From an uncultured Clostridia bacterium (lineage in GTDB: Bacteria; Bacillota; Clostridia; Tissierellales; Peptoniphilaceae), in NCBI GenBank assembly GCA_947254025.1, contig CAMYBS010000003.1:54446-118445 (forward strand): DNA of 64,000 bases, given 5' to 3'. Position 1 is the first letter of the stretch, and every line of letters starts with the position of its first letter. Made by a program: the position numbers and the translations under genes. The notes under the pieces were generated by a model, which had not been told where the DNA came from, made no database searches, and saw nothing but the letters and a program-made list of their open reading frames with translations. Below are positions 6,822 to 16,326 of this stretch, piece by piece.

Positions 6822-9587
6822 ATGAAATTAAAACGCTTTGCAAGTATCGCACTTAGTGCTACGCTTGCTTTATCAATCTTAAGTCAAAGTTCTTTTGCGT
6901 ATATAATTAACGAAGAGAGAAAGGACGAGTACTTGGCTAGTGGTGTAGAAAGGTCGCACATCGAAAGGTTCACATCTGAGGGCTGGCAAAACTTCAATGT
7001 CTTGACCATTGACACGTCTAATCAGATGAATGAGATCAAGGCGATCTTCAACACTGACGGTCTTATCCACAGAACTAATGTCAAGGACATGGTCTCGGTG
7101 CACGGTGCTGTTGCTGGGGTCAATGGTGACTACTTTAACTATCAACCGCTTCCGTCGACTTTGGGCCTTATTGTCAATGACGGCAAACTTATAAGTACCA
7201 CTCAAGAGGGTGCGAACAACTTGCCTGTCTTCTACCAAGGAAGTGCTGGAGATGCGCATGTTGGTTTTATCACTCAATCTGTTGATGTTATCAACCCTCT
7301 AAGCGGGGAGAAGTATCACATAACTGGTGTGAATAAGGCTTTCCAAGGCTACAAGTACATGAGCCTTCTAACTAGGGATTGGAACACTAAGAGTTTCGGC
7401 GCGAAGTCTAGTAACATGACTGAGGTTCTTGTTGTGAATGGTGTCGTTGCGGACGTAAGGACTAACGGTGAGCCATTTGACATACCAGCTGATGGCTACG
7501 TGCTTAGTCAAAATGACTCTCCACTTGCTGGTCTTACTCTTGGCACTCCTCTTGAATTGCAAGTTTCTTCGAGTATAGATCACAAGGGACTAAAATTTGC
7601 TATGGGTGGCGGCTCTATCATCTTACAAGATGGTGTAGCGACTGCAACTAATATTGTTAATAAAGGAAGACATCCTAGAACCGGTATAGGTGTTTCACAA
7701 GACTACTCCAAGATAGTCATCATCACAGCTGATGGTAGAAATGGCTACGCGGGTCTTAGCCAAAAGGAATTCGGCGAGCTTTTCAAGAGTTTTGGCTGCT
7801 ACAACGCGCTTAACCTTGACGGCGGCGGTTCGACTACCATGGTCAAGAATACTAAGGCGATGGATGGAGCTAAGATTATAAACAAGCCTTCGGGCGGCAC
7901 TCCAAGATCTGTTGTATCGGGTGTTGGCGTATTTTCTAAGGATACCGCAGGCGCTGTTCAAAGGATTGAGCTTGAGCTTGACTCGGACAAGGCCTTCCCT
8001 GGCATACCAGTGGCTTACAGCATTAAAGCGTACGATGCAAGGAACAATCCTGTAAAGGTCGATACTAATGGCATTATGGCATCTGCTACGAATGCTACTT
8101 GCACAAATAACTCTGTGATCGGCACAGCTGAAGGACTAGCTGAAGTGACTGTTAGCTACCAAGGCATAGCTGCCACTAAGACTATGGAAGTCTTGTCAGA
8201 GCCTGTTGAGCTAAGAAGCTCGATTGAGAGCATAAACGCAAAACCTGGCGACAAGTATACTATAAATGAGATTATAGGTCTAGATAGACTTGGACGCAGC
8301 GCAAAGATTGCACCATCTAGCATCACTTTCTCCATCTGGGGCAAGATTGGTGCGATGAATAAAAATGTCTTCACTGCCTCATCTAATACTGGCTTCGGCT
8401 ATATTACCATGGGCTTGGGGACTACTTACAAGAACATCCCTGTGACTATAGGCTTTAACTCAAAGCCGCTTATTGACCTTGAAAACCTTAACAATCTTAG
8501 GGCGTCAAGCTATCCAGCTGACAAGGTTAAGGCTAGCCTTGCCTTATCAAAGGACGCAAAGAGTGGCAAGGCCGCGGTTGAACTAAGATACGACTTCTCG
8601 AAGCTTGATGACTCGAGAGCCGCTTACATGAGCTTTGCAAAGCCTCTTGTCTTGGAAGGAAAGCCAAAGAGACTTGGTATATGGGTCAAGGGCGACGCCA
8701 AGGGTGCTATGCTTAAGGCGACTATCAAGGACAGCGAAGACTTTATTGAGCAAATCAGCTTTACTGAAAAGATTAACTTCAAGGACTACAGATATCTTGA
8801 AGCAGAAATTCCTGACAACGAGGCATATCCATACTCGCTTCTTAATATATACGTGGGCAGCTCCAACAACTCTGCCATGGTCAAGTCTAAAGTCATTATC
8901 GACTCAATCGACCTACTATATGAGCACGTATTTGAAAACGCAATCGATAACTCCTCTGTCTTGGAAGATGAGCAAAAGGGCTTTATACCTAAGACTGTAG
9001 GTGGAGAGTACCTTGTAGTTAGTGGCTACGACGCAGCTCAAGATAAAAACTTCCAAGGTGCGAAGGCTGCCATCATTAACAAGCTTAACAGAGTTGACTC
9101 TGCGGTAGTTTTATCAAACTATGACGCTGCTTTCAAGAAGGCCATAAACAAAAACCTTCTTAAGAACGCGGACACATTCTCGACAAGCGCAACGACAAAT
9201 GCCTTCATCTTGAACCTTAACACAAAGAAGAGGTCGCTAAGGCTGTCGGACGCTAAACAGTGGAACTACATCAAAGAGAGCCTAATGAATATCACGCAAA
9301 ACAACGTTGTAGTGACTACGACTAGTCCAATCTTCGGCAAGGGTGGCTTTACTGACAAGAAAGAAGCAAGACTTTTACATCAAAAGTTCAAAGAGCTCTC
9401 CGAGATGGGTAAGAACGTCTATGTTGTATCAGGCTCTAACGAAGCATCACTTAAGATACTTGACGGCGTAAGGTACATCAAGGTCTTCAACAAGCCTATC
9501 AAGTCAAAGGCAGACCTTGTGAAGAGAGGCTACGTGCAATTTACTTTCAACCCTGATAGTAGTAGCTACATGCTTTCTAACTATTAA
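6822..9587 (+). CDS. Secreted phosphodiester glycosidase (NAGPA/DUF2233-type) with beta-sandwich C-terminus
   Basis: A 921-residue exported protein with a signal peptide (about 1-27, ending SSFAYI). The core (about 60-370) carries the marks of the phosphodiester alpha-N-acetylglucosaminidase family: GVNGDYFNY, GRHPRTGIG, IIITADGRNGYAGLS and NLDGGGSTTMV. Such enzymes cleave sugar-1-phosphodiester bonds and in bacteria act on cell-surface or exopolysaccharide glycans. An immunoglobulin-like Big domain follows (about 375-460), then a carbohydrate-binding-like jelly roll (about 550-710) and a C-terminal domain of about 190 residues that I do not recognise. It has its own promoter and terminator. 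It lacks SLH or LPXTG anchors, so it is probably released or held through the C-terminal domains. Substrate unknown. Confidence 0.85.
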   Translation: MKLKRFASIALSATLALSILSQSSFAYIINEERKDEYLASGVERSHIERFTSEGWQNFNVLTIDTSNQMNEIKAIFNTDGLIHRTNVKDMVSVHGAVAGVNGDYFNYQPLPSTLGLIVNDGKLISTTQEGANNLPVFYQGSAGDAHVGFITQSVDVINPLSGEKYHITGVNKAFQGYKYMSLLTRDWNTKSFGAKSSNMTEVLVVNGVVADVRTNGEPFDIPADGYVLSQNDSPLAGLTLGTPLELQVSSSIDHKGLKFAMGGGSIILQDGVATATNIVNKGRHPRTGIGVSQDYSKIVIITADGRNGYAGLSQKEFGELFKSFGCYNALNLDGGGSTTMVKNTKAMDGAKIINKPSGGTPRSVVSGVGVFSKDTAGAVQRIELELDSDKAFPGIPVAYSIKAYDARNNPVKVDTNGIMASATNATCTNNSVIGTAEGLAEVTVSYQGIAATKTMEVLSEPVELRSSIESINAKPGDKYTINEIIGLDRLGRSAKIAPSSITFSIWGKIGAMNKNVFTASSNTGFGYITMGLGTTYKNIPVTIGFNSKPLIDLENLNNLRASSYPADKVKASLALSKDAKSGKAAVELRYDFSKLDDSRAAYMSFAKPLVLEGKPKRLGIWVKGDAKGAMLKATIKDSEDFIEQISFTEKINFKDYRYLEAEIPDNEAYPYSLLNIYVGSSNNSAMVKSKVIIDSIDLLYEHVFENAIDNSSVLEDEQKGFIPKTVGGEYLVVSGYDAAQDKNFQGAKAAIINKLNRVDSAVVLSNYDAAFKKAINKNLLKNADTFSTSATTNAFILNLNTKKRSLRLSDAKQWNYIKESLMNITQNNVVVTTTSPIFGKGGFTDKKEARLLHQKFKELSEMGKNVYVVSGSNEASLKILDGVRYIKVFNKPIKSKADLVKRGYVQFTFNPDSSSYMLSNY

Positions 9588-9624
9588 TATGGCTTAGAGC
9601 ATATACAAAGTTATATATAAAAAA

Positions 9625-9652
9625 AAGAACTGTGTGAGAGCAGTTCTTTTTT
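9625..9652 (+). terminator. Terminator of the phosphodiester glycosidase gene
   Basis: AAGAACTG-8-CAGTTCTT followed by TTTTT. Confidence 0.88.
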
Positions 9653-9665
9653 TGTGCGCCTTTCA

Positions 9666-9694
9666 TTGTAAAAATTAATTTTTTGTGTTAAAAT
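9666..9694 (+). promoter_or_regulatory. Promoter of the ftsH-wal operon
   Basis: TTGTAA (9666-9671), 17-bp spacer, TAAAAT (9689-9694). It lies about 58 nt before the ftsH start and is the only clear promoter before walR. Confidence 0.7.
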
Positions 9695-9751
9695 TAAACT
9701 AGCTAAGTATATATGTCATATTGGGTATATACTTATAAAGGAGTGAATACA

Positions 9752-11860
9752 TTGAATAACAATAGAAAGAACAACAAGGGTAAGGGACCGAAGAAGTCCT
9801 TGATCTTTTACTATATAGCGATACTCATCATCGCGTACTTAATCAACACATTCTTTATAAGGGACATGGTGGCGAAACCACCTGTTAAGAAGGTTACATA
9901 CGATGCCTTCCTTAAAGCGATTGACGTAGGCGTTGTTGATAAGGTGCAAAAGATGGGAGGCAACATCGTCTTTCAGCTTAAGCCGGATTACATCGCCGTG
10001 CACGATGAGAAGAGCGGCAAGTATAAGTTTGAAAAGGTTGAGACTAAAAACACAGCTAAGGATAAAACAAACGAGACTAATAAGGACAAGCTTGAAAATG
10101 CACTTAGACCGCAAGAGGAGCCTGTAAGGGTATTCATCACTGGCGAGTGGGACTATGCAGGGCTTACTGAGAAGCTTGAGGCGAAGGGAGTCCACTTCGG
10201 TAGCGAAATCATCGAGAAGCCATCGATATTTATGAGCATACTTGGCTTCTTATTACCTATAGTAACCTTCATCATCATGGCTTTGATATTATCCAAGATA
10301 CTTTTCAAGGATATGGGAGGCGGACTAGATAAGTTCGGCTTCGGCAAATCGGGTGCCAAGGTATATGTTAAAGGCAAGCAAAAGAAGACCTTCGAAGATG
10401 TCGCAGGTCAAGAGGAAGCGAAGGAGATGCTCCTTGAGATAGTCGACTTCCTGCACTACCCTGAAAGGTATGCTAAGATAGGCGCGAACCTTCCTAAAGG
10501 CGCGCTACTTGTAGGACCTCCAGGAACAGGTAAGACGCTACTTGCACAAGCGGTTGCGGGCGAAGCTGATGTGCCTTTCATCTCTATATCAGGTTCGTCC
10601 TTCGTAGAGATGTTCGTAGGACTTGCAGCCAAGAGGGTCAGAGACTTATTCAAGGAAGCACAAGAGAAGGCGCCTTGCATCATATTCATAGACGAGATCG
10701 ACGCCATAGGTAAGTCGCGTGAAGCAAGTTTTTCATCAAATGACGAGAGAGAGCAAGCACTTAACCAACTACTTACTGAGATGGACGGCTTCGACTCTAA
10801 GAAGGGTATAGTCATACTTGCAGCGACAAACAGACCAGAAGTACTTGATCCAGCACTACTTCGTCCAGGCCGCTTTGACAGGCGTATACCTGTTGAGCTA
10901 CCGGACCTTAACGGCAGAATCGCCGTTTTGAAGGTGCACTCTAAGAACATTAAGATGGCTGATGATGTAGATTTTAAGAAGATAGGTCTACTTACTGCCG
11001 GTGCATCAGGAGCCGACCTTGCTAATATTGTGAACGAGGCGGCACTTAGAGCGGTTAGAAACAAAAGAGATTATGTAATACAAGAAGATTTGCAAGAGTC
11101 TGTAGAAGTAGTTATAGTCGGCTACCAAAGAAAGACTATGATTATATCGAAGAAGGAGCGCGAGATGATCAGCTACCACGAAGTTGGTCACGCGATAGTT
11201 GCGGCGGTGCAAAAGAAGAGCGCCCCAGTTGAGAAGATCACAATCATACCGAGAACTTCAGGCGCACTTGGCTACACACTGCAATCCGATACAGAAGAGA
11301 AGTTCCTTATGGACAAGGAAGAGCTATTCAATATGATGGTTACAGCCTCAGGTGGTAGAGCCGCTGAAGAAATAGTCTTTGGCGAGATCACTACAGGTGC
11401 AAGTAACGACATAGAGCAGATCACAAACATCGCAAGGAACATGGTTATGCGCTACGGTATGAGCGACGATTTCCCTATGATGAGCCTTATGAGCGAGGGC
11501 AGCCGCTACCTTGGAGGAAGGGGCGAGCTTACTGCGAGTGAGGAGACTTTTGCTAAGGTTGATAGCATAGTTAAGAAGCTCATTGCGGATGCTTACGAAA
11601 AGGCGAAGGAGATACTTCGTGAGAACAGAACTAAGCTTGACAGCATTTCAAAGTTCCTTATCGAGAAGGAAACCATCAGTGGAGAAGAGTTTATGAAGAT
11701 CTTTAACGAGAGTGATGCTAAAGAAGCTGAAGAAAATTCTGATAGCGACGAGCCTATTAACACAGAAGAAAATACTGATAGCGACGAGCCTATTAACACA
11801 GAAGAAAAAACAAAAGATGATGAGGCTAGCAAGACAGAAAATATTGACGATACTAATTAA
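9752..11860 (+). CDS. ftsH: ATP-dependent zinc metalloprotease FtsH
   Basis: 702 residues from a TTG codon 7 nt after AAAGGAGTG; an upstream ATG in frame has no ribosome site. A membrane-anchored AAA+ protease that degrades misfolded membrane and regulatory proteins. Order: TM1 (about 18-37), extracytoplasmic domain, TM2 (about 160-185), AAA module with Walker A GPPGTGKT, pore loop MFVG, Walker B IIFIDEID and SRH ending RPGRFDRR, then the zinc site HEVGH and a distal acidic ligand region. The usual GVGASRVRD after the pore loop reads GLAAKRVRD here. The acidic tail contains two 12-residue repeats (DNA 11732-11767 and 11768-11803). It sits 30 nt before walR, an unusual partner for the wal operon. 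Confidence 0.97.
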   Translation: MNNNRKNNKGKGPKKSLIFYYIAILIIAYLINTFFIRDMVAKPPVKKVTYDAFLKAIDVGVVDKVQKMGGNIVFQLKPDYIAVHDEKSGKYKFEKVETKNTAKDKTNETNKDKLENALRPQEEPVRVFITGEWDYAGLTEKLEAKGVHFGSEIIEKPSIFMSILGFLLPIVTFIIMALILSKILFKDMGGGLDKFGFGKSGAKVYVKGKQKKTFEDVAGQEEAKEMLLEIVDFLHYPERYAKIGANLPKGALLVGPPGTGKTLLAQAVAGEADVPFISISGSSFVEMFVGLAAKRVRDLFKEAQEKAPCIIFIDEIDAIGKSREASFSSNDEREQALNQLLTEMDGFDSKKGIVILAATNRPEVLDPALLRPGRFDRRIPVELPDLNGRIAVLKVHSKNIKMADDVDFKKIGLLTAGASGADLANIVNEAALRAVRNKRDYVIQEDLQESVEVVIVGYQRKTMIISKKEREMISYHEVGHAIVAAVQKKSAPVEKITIIPRTSGALGYTLQSDTEEKFLMDKEELFNMMVTASGGRAAEEIVFGEITTGASNDIEQITNIARNMVMRYGMSDDFPMMSLMSEGSRYLGGRGELTASEETFAKVDSIVKKLIADAYEKAKEILRENRTKLDSISKFLIEKETISGEEFMKIFNESDAKEAEENSDSDEPINTEENTDSDEPINTEEKTKDDEASKTENIDDTN
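11732..11803 (+). repeat. Two 36-bp in-frame tandem repeats in the ftsH tail
   Basis: Two consecutive 36-nt units encode ENSDSDEPINTE and ENTDSDEPINTE and differ by one base. A third, degenerate start follows. Such in-frame units can expand or contract without breaking the reading frame. Confidence 0.88.
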
Positions 11861-11890
11861 GAATATAAGGAGTAGATAGTGAGGTAGATT

Positions 11891-12577
11891 ATGAGCTATA
11901 TACTAATAGTTGACGACGAAACAACGATAACTGACATTATCGAGTTTAATTTACAAAAGGAAGGTTTTGAAGTAAAGTCGGTTCACGACGGCAAGGAAGC
12001 GCTGCTTTCTGTTAGTGAGAAGGAACCCGACCTTATGCTTTTAGACGTGATGATGCCTGAGATGGATGGCTTTAAGACGCTTGAACTCTTAAGGCAAAAG
12101 TACAAGTTCCCGATCCTTATGCTGACTGCGAAGGAAGAGGAGTCTGACAAGGTAAGGGGTCTTGAGCTAGGTGCGGACGACTACATCACAAAGCCCTTTG
12201 GCATTCGTGAGCTTATAGCGAGAGTCGAGGCGAACCTTAGACGCGTACCAAAGTCAAAGCCTGCTGTGACATCCATTGAGCTTGGCGACATCAGGCTCGA
12301 CCTTACCATATTACAAGCATACAAGTACGATAAGCCAGTTGAATTAACTCTACGCGAGTTCGAAGTCTTAAAGTATTTAATGCAGCATCCAAACGAAGTA
12401 TTCTCGAGAGCACAGCTGCTTAAAGATGTTTGGGGCTACGACTATGTTGGTGATGTAAGAACTGTAGACGTAACTATCAGACGTGTGCGTGAGAAGATCG
12501 ACGAAAAGGTAGACGACGACTACAAGTACATCAAGACAAGAAGAACTATGGGTTACTACATCTCAAATGAAGTTTAA
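11891..12577 (+). CDS. walR: Response regulator WalR (VicR/YycF)
   Basis: 228 residues. Receiver domain (1-118) with the DD pair near residue 8-9, phospho-acceptor Asp in LLDVMMPEMDG (about 53), LTA and the KPF lysine; OmpR/PhoB winged helix (about 130-226) with LTLREFEVLKYLM and YVGDVRTVDVTIRRVREKID. It controls cell-wall turnover genes in response to WalK. It overlaps walK by 11 nt. The assignment to WalR rather than another PhoB-type regulator rests on the following yycH-yycI-yycJ-rlmH order. Confidence 0.95.
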   Translation: MSYILIVDDETTITDIIEFNLQKEGFEVKSVHDGKEALLSVSEKEPDLMLLDVMMPEMDGFKTLELLRQKYKFPILMLTAKEEESDKVRGLELGADDYITKPFGIRELIARVEANLRRVPKSKPAVTSIELGDIRLDLTILQAYKYDKPVELTLREFEVLKYLMQHPNEVFSRAQLLKDVWGYDYVGDVRTVDVTIRRVREKIDEKVDDDYKYIKTRRTMGYYISNEV

Positions 12578-14366
12578 TTCGATAAAGTTCAGGTTTGTCA
12601 TCATTTACGCATCACTAGTACTCTTTGTGCTAGTGAGCGTTGCTGCGTTCATAGTTACAGGACTAGAGAACGAACTGATGAAGGGCCTAAAGGACGACAT
12701 CAAAAAGCAGGTTGAGACGATGACATCAACCTCGAGATACTTCACGAAGGAGAACTGGTCCGACGAGGACACCATAGAGCACATACAAACCGTTATTAAT
12801 GAGAACAGATTCAATGCCGATGAGCTAGTCTACGTTATAAGTAACGACAGCTACCCTGCTGTAATTGCAGGTAATGATGAGAAGACTAGGTTCATAGTCG
12901 GAAAGAACGCCTACGACGTGGACTCGATAAACCAAGCGATGCTACTTGAGGCGCTAAAGGGTAACCTTGCAGAGAACACCATAGGCGATGGCATAGACCT
13001 AGACGTCCACCTAAGCTACCCCGTTGTAACAGACAGAGGTCAGGTCAAGGGCGTTGTCTACGTAATCAGCTCTACCAAGATGGTCGAGGCGACAGTAAGG
13101 AAGGCAAGGCAGCTACTTACTGTGATCAGTATCGCAGCCATCTTTGTGACTATACTTATCGCATATCTACTTGCCGCATCCATAGTTTCGCCTATCAGTA
13201 GCTTAACTCAGAAGGCAAAAAGACTTGCAGAGGGCGACTTTACACAAAGGGTTGAGGTAAGGAGCAATGACGAGATAGGTAAGCTTGCGTCCATGTTTAA
13301 CACTCTAACTGGAGAACTGAACAAGACCATTAGCGAGAAGGACTTGGAGCAAAAGAAGCTCGAAACCATATTTACAAACATGACTGAGGCCATCATCGCG
13401 CTAAACAGTCAAGGCGAGCTTATACATGCGAACTCTGTTGCACAAAAACTTATTGACATAGATATCAAGAGGGACGCGCAAAGGTACTTCAACCTCGACA
13501 AGGTGGGTCTATCGTCGATCAACTTCGACAATCCATACACTCTTGAAGGCGAGGAAGAGATAGAGCTTAAGGGCGGTGTCTACAAGATGACTTACGCTCC
13601 ATTCGAAAACGAGGACTATAGTCTTGGCGGCATCATCATTATGTTCCAAGACATAACTAAGGAGCACAGACTTGACAATATGCGTAAGGAGTTCGTTGCC
13701 AATGTTTCGCACGAGCTAAAGACACCTATCACGGCGATAAGGTCCTACTCAGAGACGCTGCTTGAAGGCGGAGTGCCAGAGGAGATGCAAAGTAAGTTCT
13801 TAGGCGTTATCGAGAAGGAAGCAGACAGGATGAACAGATTAGTTCTTGACCTACTACTACTATCGAACATCGACTACAAGAAGGGCGAGGATGTAAAGGC
13901 TGTGTGCATGAATGAGAAGGTGAAGGACGCCATAGATAAGCTTAAGATACTAGCTGATGAGAAGAAGCAAAAGCTTATCTACACAATTGCTTCTGAGCCT
14001 ATCATGGCTTTAATCGATCTAGACGCGCTTGAACAGATCATCACTAACCTTATATCAAACGCGATCAAGTATACCAACGAAGGTGGCACTATAGAAGTAA
14101 AACTATATACAGTACTTGGCAAGGCACACCTTGATGTCATTGATAACGGCATCGGCATACCTGAGAAGGATCAAAAGAGAATCTTCGAACGCTTCTACAG
14201 AGTTGAGAAGGGACGCTCGAGGAAGATGGGCGGAACAGGTCTTGGTCTATCCATCGCTAAGGAGATGGCGAACGCATACAAGGCAGACATAGTCTTCACA
14301 TCGAAGTTTGGTATCGGCTCGACATTCACATTTTTAATCAGCGAATACAAAGAAACAAAAGTGTAA
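12567..14366 (+). CDS. walK: Sensor histidine kinase WalK (VicK/YycG)
   Basis: 599 residues. TM1 (about 9-30), extracellular sensor (about 31-190), TM2 (about 190-212), HAMP (about 213-265), a PAS domain (about 270-365, IFTNMTEAIIALN), the HisKA box NVSHELKTPITAIRSYSETL with His near 381, and the HATPase N, G1 (DNGIGIPEKD) and G2 (GTGLGLSIAKE) boxes. It phosphorylates WalR and is typically essential in low-GC Gram-positives. The extracellular domain and HAMP-PAS order match WalK, not PhoR. Confidence 0.95.
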   Translation: MKFNSIKFRFVIIYASLVLFVLVSVAAFIVTGLENELMKGLKDDIKKQVETMTSTSRYFTKENWSDEDTIEHIQTVINENRFNADELVYVISNDSYPAVIAGNDEKTRFIVGKNAYDVDSINQAMLLEALKGNLAENTIGDGIDLDVHLSYPVVTDRGQVKGVVYVISSTKMVEATVRKARQLLTVISIAAIFVTILIAYLLAASIVSPISSLTQKAKRLAEGDFTQRVEVRSNDEIGKLASMFNTLTGELNKTISEKDLEQKKLETIFTNMTEAIIALNSQGELIHANSVAQKLIDIDIKRDAQRYFNLDKVGLSSINFDNPYTLEGEEEIELKGGVYKMTYAPFENEDYSLGGIIIMFQDITKEHRLDNMRKEFVANVSHELKTPITAIRSYSETLLEGGVPEEMQSKFLGVIEKEADRMNRLVLDLLLLSNIDYKKGEDVKAVCMNEKVKDAIDKLKILADEKKQKLIYTIASEPIMALIDLDALEQIITNLISNAIKYTNEGGTIEVKLYTVLGKAHLDVIDNGIGIPEKDQKRIFERFYRVEKGRSRKMGGTGLGLSIAKEMANAYKADIVFTSKFGIGSTFTFLISEYKETKV

Positions 14367-14440
14367 CATTTATTTAATACAACTGTAATATTACTTCCAA
14401 CCTTTCTATGTTATAATTGATATAGATAAGGAGGGAAGGT

Positions 14441-14941
14441 ATGAAAAGAGTCTTAATCTTTATTTTATGCCTTTTCATATTCACAAGTGGATCAATTTCT
14501 TTTGCAAAAGATGCATATGTATTTAGGGTAAAAGCGCCCGATCATGATATATATTCGACTATTGACGAAGTATTACTTATCAACGGCAGTGCACCGAGAA
14601 ACACAGAGGTCGAGATTAAGCACTCGCTAAAGGACTTAAGCTATAAGGAATTCGAAAGCTACAAGGATAAGTATCCTAAGCTTGACGACTTTACTAAGCA
14701 CTTCGAGGAAGAAAAGATCAAAGACGATGGATATGAAGAGCTATCAAAAACAAGTATAAGTGTTGGATCACTAGGCATATTCTCCAAGAAGCTTACTCTT
14801 ATGAAGGGTCTTAACAAGATCGTAGTAAGTGACAAGGACAAGATGCAAAAGGTTTTCTACATATACTTAACTGACGCGGATAAGCTAAGTGAGAGTATAA
14901 CTTTTATGAAGACCATCGATCTAATAAAAAATTTGAGATAG
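14441..14941 (+). CDS. Exported protein of unknown function in the wal operon
   Basis: 166 residues behind a strong AAGGAGGG site. A signal peptide (about 1-21, ending SISFAK) leads into a single small domain, mostly beta (VFRVKAPDHDIYSTIDEVLLINGSAP), with a charged helical middle (YKDKYPKLDDFTKHFEEE). No lipobox cysteine. The opening resembles the beta-sandwich modules of envelope proteins, but I do not recognise a family. It lies 74 nt after walK and 11 nt before yycH, so it is probably an extracytoplasmic partner of the Wal system. Not part of the usual wal operon of Bacillus or Streptococcus. Confidence 0.85.
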   Translation: MKRVLIFILCLFIFTSGSISFAKDAYVFRVKAPDHDIYSTIDEVLLINGSAPRNTEVEIKHSLKDLSYKEFESYKDKYPKLDDFTKHFEEEKIKDDGYEELSKTSISVGSLGIFSKKLTLMKGLNKIVVSDKDKMQKVFYIYLTDADKLSESITFMKTIDLIKNLR

Positions 14942-14952
14942 GAGGAGCTAGA

Positions 14953-16326
14953 TTGAGAGAAAGAATCAAGACAGCCCTTCTTTTTTTCTTGATTATTTTT
15001 GCCATATTCTTAAGTTCGAAGCTATGGCTCGACTTTTCAAGTGAGAGGAAAGACTCCATTGAGGCAAAGGAGAAAGAGAAGGTAGAGCTAAAGGACTACA
15101 TCAGTGCTGAGACTGCTATAGTCAGCTTTGCAAAAGACAAAAAAACCGTTTTAGACAACCCTGGGGAGCAAGGACTCTTCCATAGTTTCAAAGGGCTTTT
15201 TTCTGATGTCTTTACGAAGAACGACTACAAGGTCTCACTTATCAGCCAAAATGAGTACGAAAGCTTGATCACTAGCTCAAGATGCGTTGTCTTCACCTTT
15301 ATCGATAATTTCCCGCTAAGGCTTATCGCCAGAACCTTCAACATCATTGAAAAGAACAACTTTATAGATAACGATAAAAACATAAAAGAAGTCGCAGTGC
15401 TTTTATACAGCGGCACAGCCATATTCAAGACTGACACATCCATATACAAGCTTACAGGCCTTAACACGTCTCTTTCACTTGCAAGCTCCATAGTATCAAA
15501 TCTTGAACTTAAGCCAAACCTTGCCTACTACTACAACGCATCGACCCTACTTGGCGAGAAGAGCCCCTTATACATCCCGTATCAAGATGAGTTCGCAAGC
15601 TACATCTTCGACGAGTACACAGAGGCACACGACTTCGACATACTCGAGCGTGACAATGCTAGGAGCTTTGCACAAAGATTTTTTGACAAGGAGTTTAAGT
15701 ATCTAAAGGAGATTGAGGAGAAGGACTTCTCCAAGATATACAGCTACGGCTCAGAAGTAGTCAAGCTTAAGTACGACGGCTCCATAGAGTACTTCGACCC
15801 GCTTAAGAAGATGCACAAGGAGAGAAACCTTCTTAAGTCGATAGAGACCGCGATAGCCTTCTTGCAAAACGACATCAAGGAAGAGCATGCACTTAAGCTA
15901 TCCAAGATAGAAGAGATTACAAGCGAGGACAAACTTGGCTACAGAATCAGCTTCGACTACTACCTAGATGGTATGAAGGTCTGCTACGAGAAGGACTCCG
16001 ACCACTACGCATCAGTAGATGTCTTCATGGACGAAGTGCGCTTTGCTACAGTTAATAAGGCAAGCTTCAACAAGTACTCCGCAGAGGCCTTCTATACAAA
16101 GAACATACTTGATCTTATAGAAAAGAAGGCAAGCGTTTTCCATCTTGCGCCTGATGAGAACCCACTCAAGGCCATAAACAAGATAAGCATAGTCTACCTA
16201 GTAAGAAAAGAAGAGAGCGTACTAGTACCTATGATTAGGATAGACACAGATAAGGCATACTACATCTTCGATGCGAAGACATTTGAGCTGATAAAGGAGA
16301 GAGATTATGAACTGGAACAAAGCTAA
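14953..16326 (+). CDS. yycH: YycH-like regulatory membrane protein of the WalRK system
   Basis: 457 residues from a TTG start 6 nt after GGAGG. One N-terminal membrane anchor (about 8-26), then a large extracytoplasmic region. In other Firmicutes YycH and YycI contact WalK in the membrane and modulate its activity. Sequence similarity is low, as is normal for this family. The call rests on topology, length and the walK-yycH-yycI-yycJ order. The gene ends 20 nt inside yycI. Confidence 0.8.
   Translation: MRERIKTALLFFLIIFAIFLSSKLWLDFSSERKDSIEAKEKEKVELKDYISAETAIVSFAKDKKTVLDNPGEQGLFHSFKGLFSDVFTKNDYKVSLISQNEYESLITSSRCVVFTFIDNFPLRLIARTFNIIEKNNFIDNDKNIKEVAVLLYSGTAIFKTDTSIYKLTGLNTSLSLASSIVSNLELKPNLAYYYNASTLLGEKSPLYIPYQDEFASYIFDEYTEAHDFDILERDNARSFAQRFFDKEFKYLKEIEEKDFSKIYSYGSEVVKLKYDGSIEYFDPLKKMHKERNLLKSIETAIAFLQNDIKEEHALKLSKIEEITSEDKLGYRISFDYYLDGMKVCYEKDSDHYASVDVFMDEVRFATVNKASFNKYSAEAFYTKNILDLIEKKASVFHLAPDENPLKAINKISIVYLVRKEESVLVPMIRIDTDKAYYIFDAKTFELIKERDYELEQS

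Noticed and set aside
10456..11064. 202-residue minus-strand frame inside ftsH
   Set aside because: Lies over the conserved AAA domain; no ribosome site or recognisable motif.
14364..14440. WalR binding boxes (TGTWAH-N5-TGTWAH) before the unknown wal-operon gene
   Set aside because: TGTAAC and TGTAAT occur but are about 13 bp apart, not the required 5-bp spacing.
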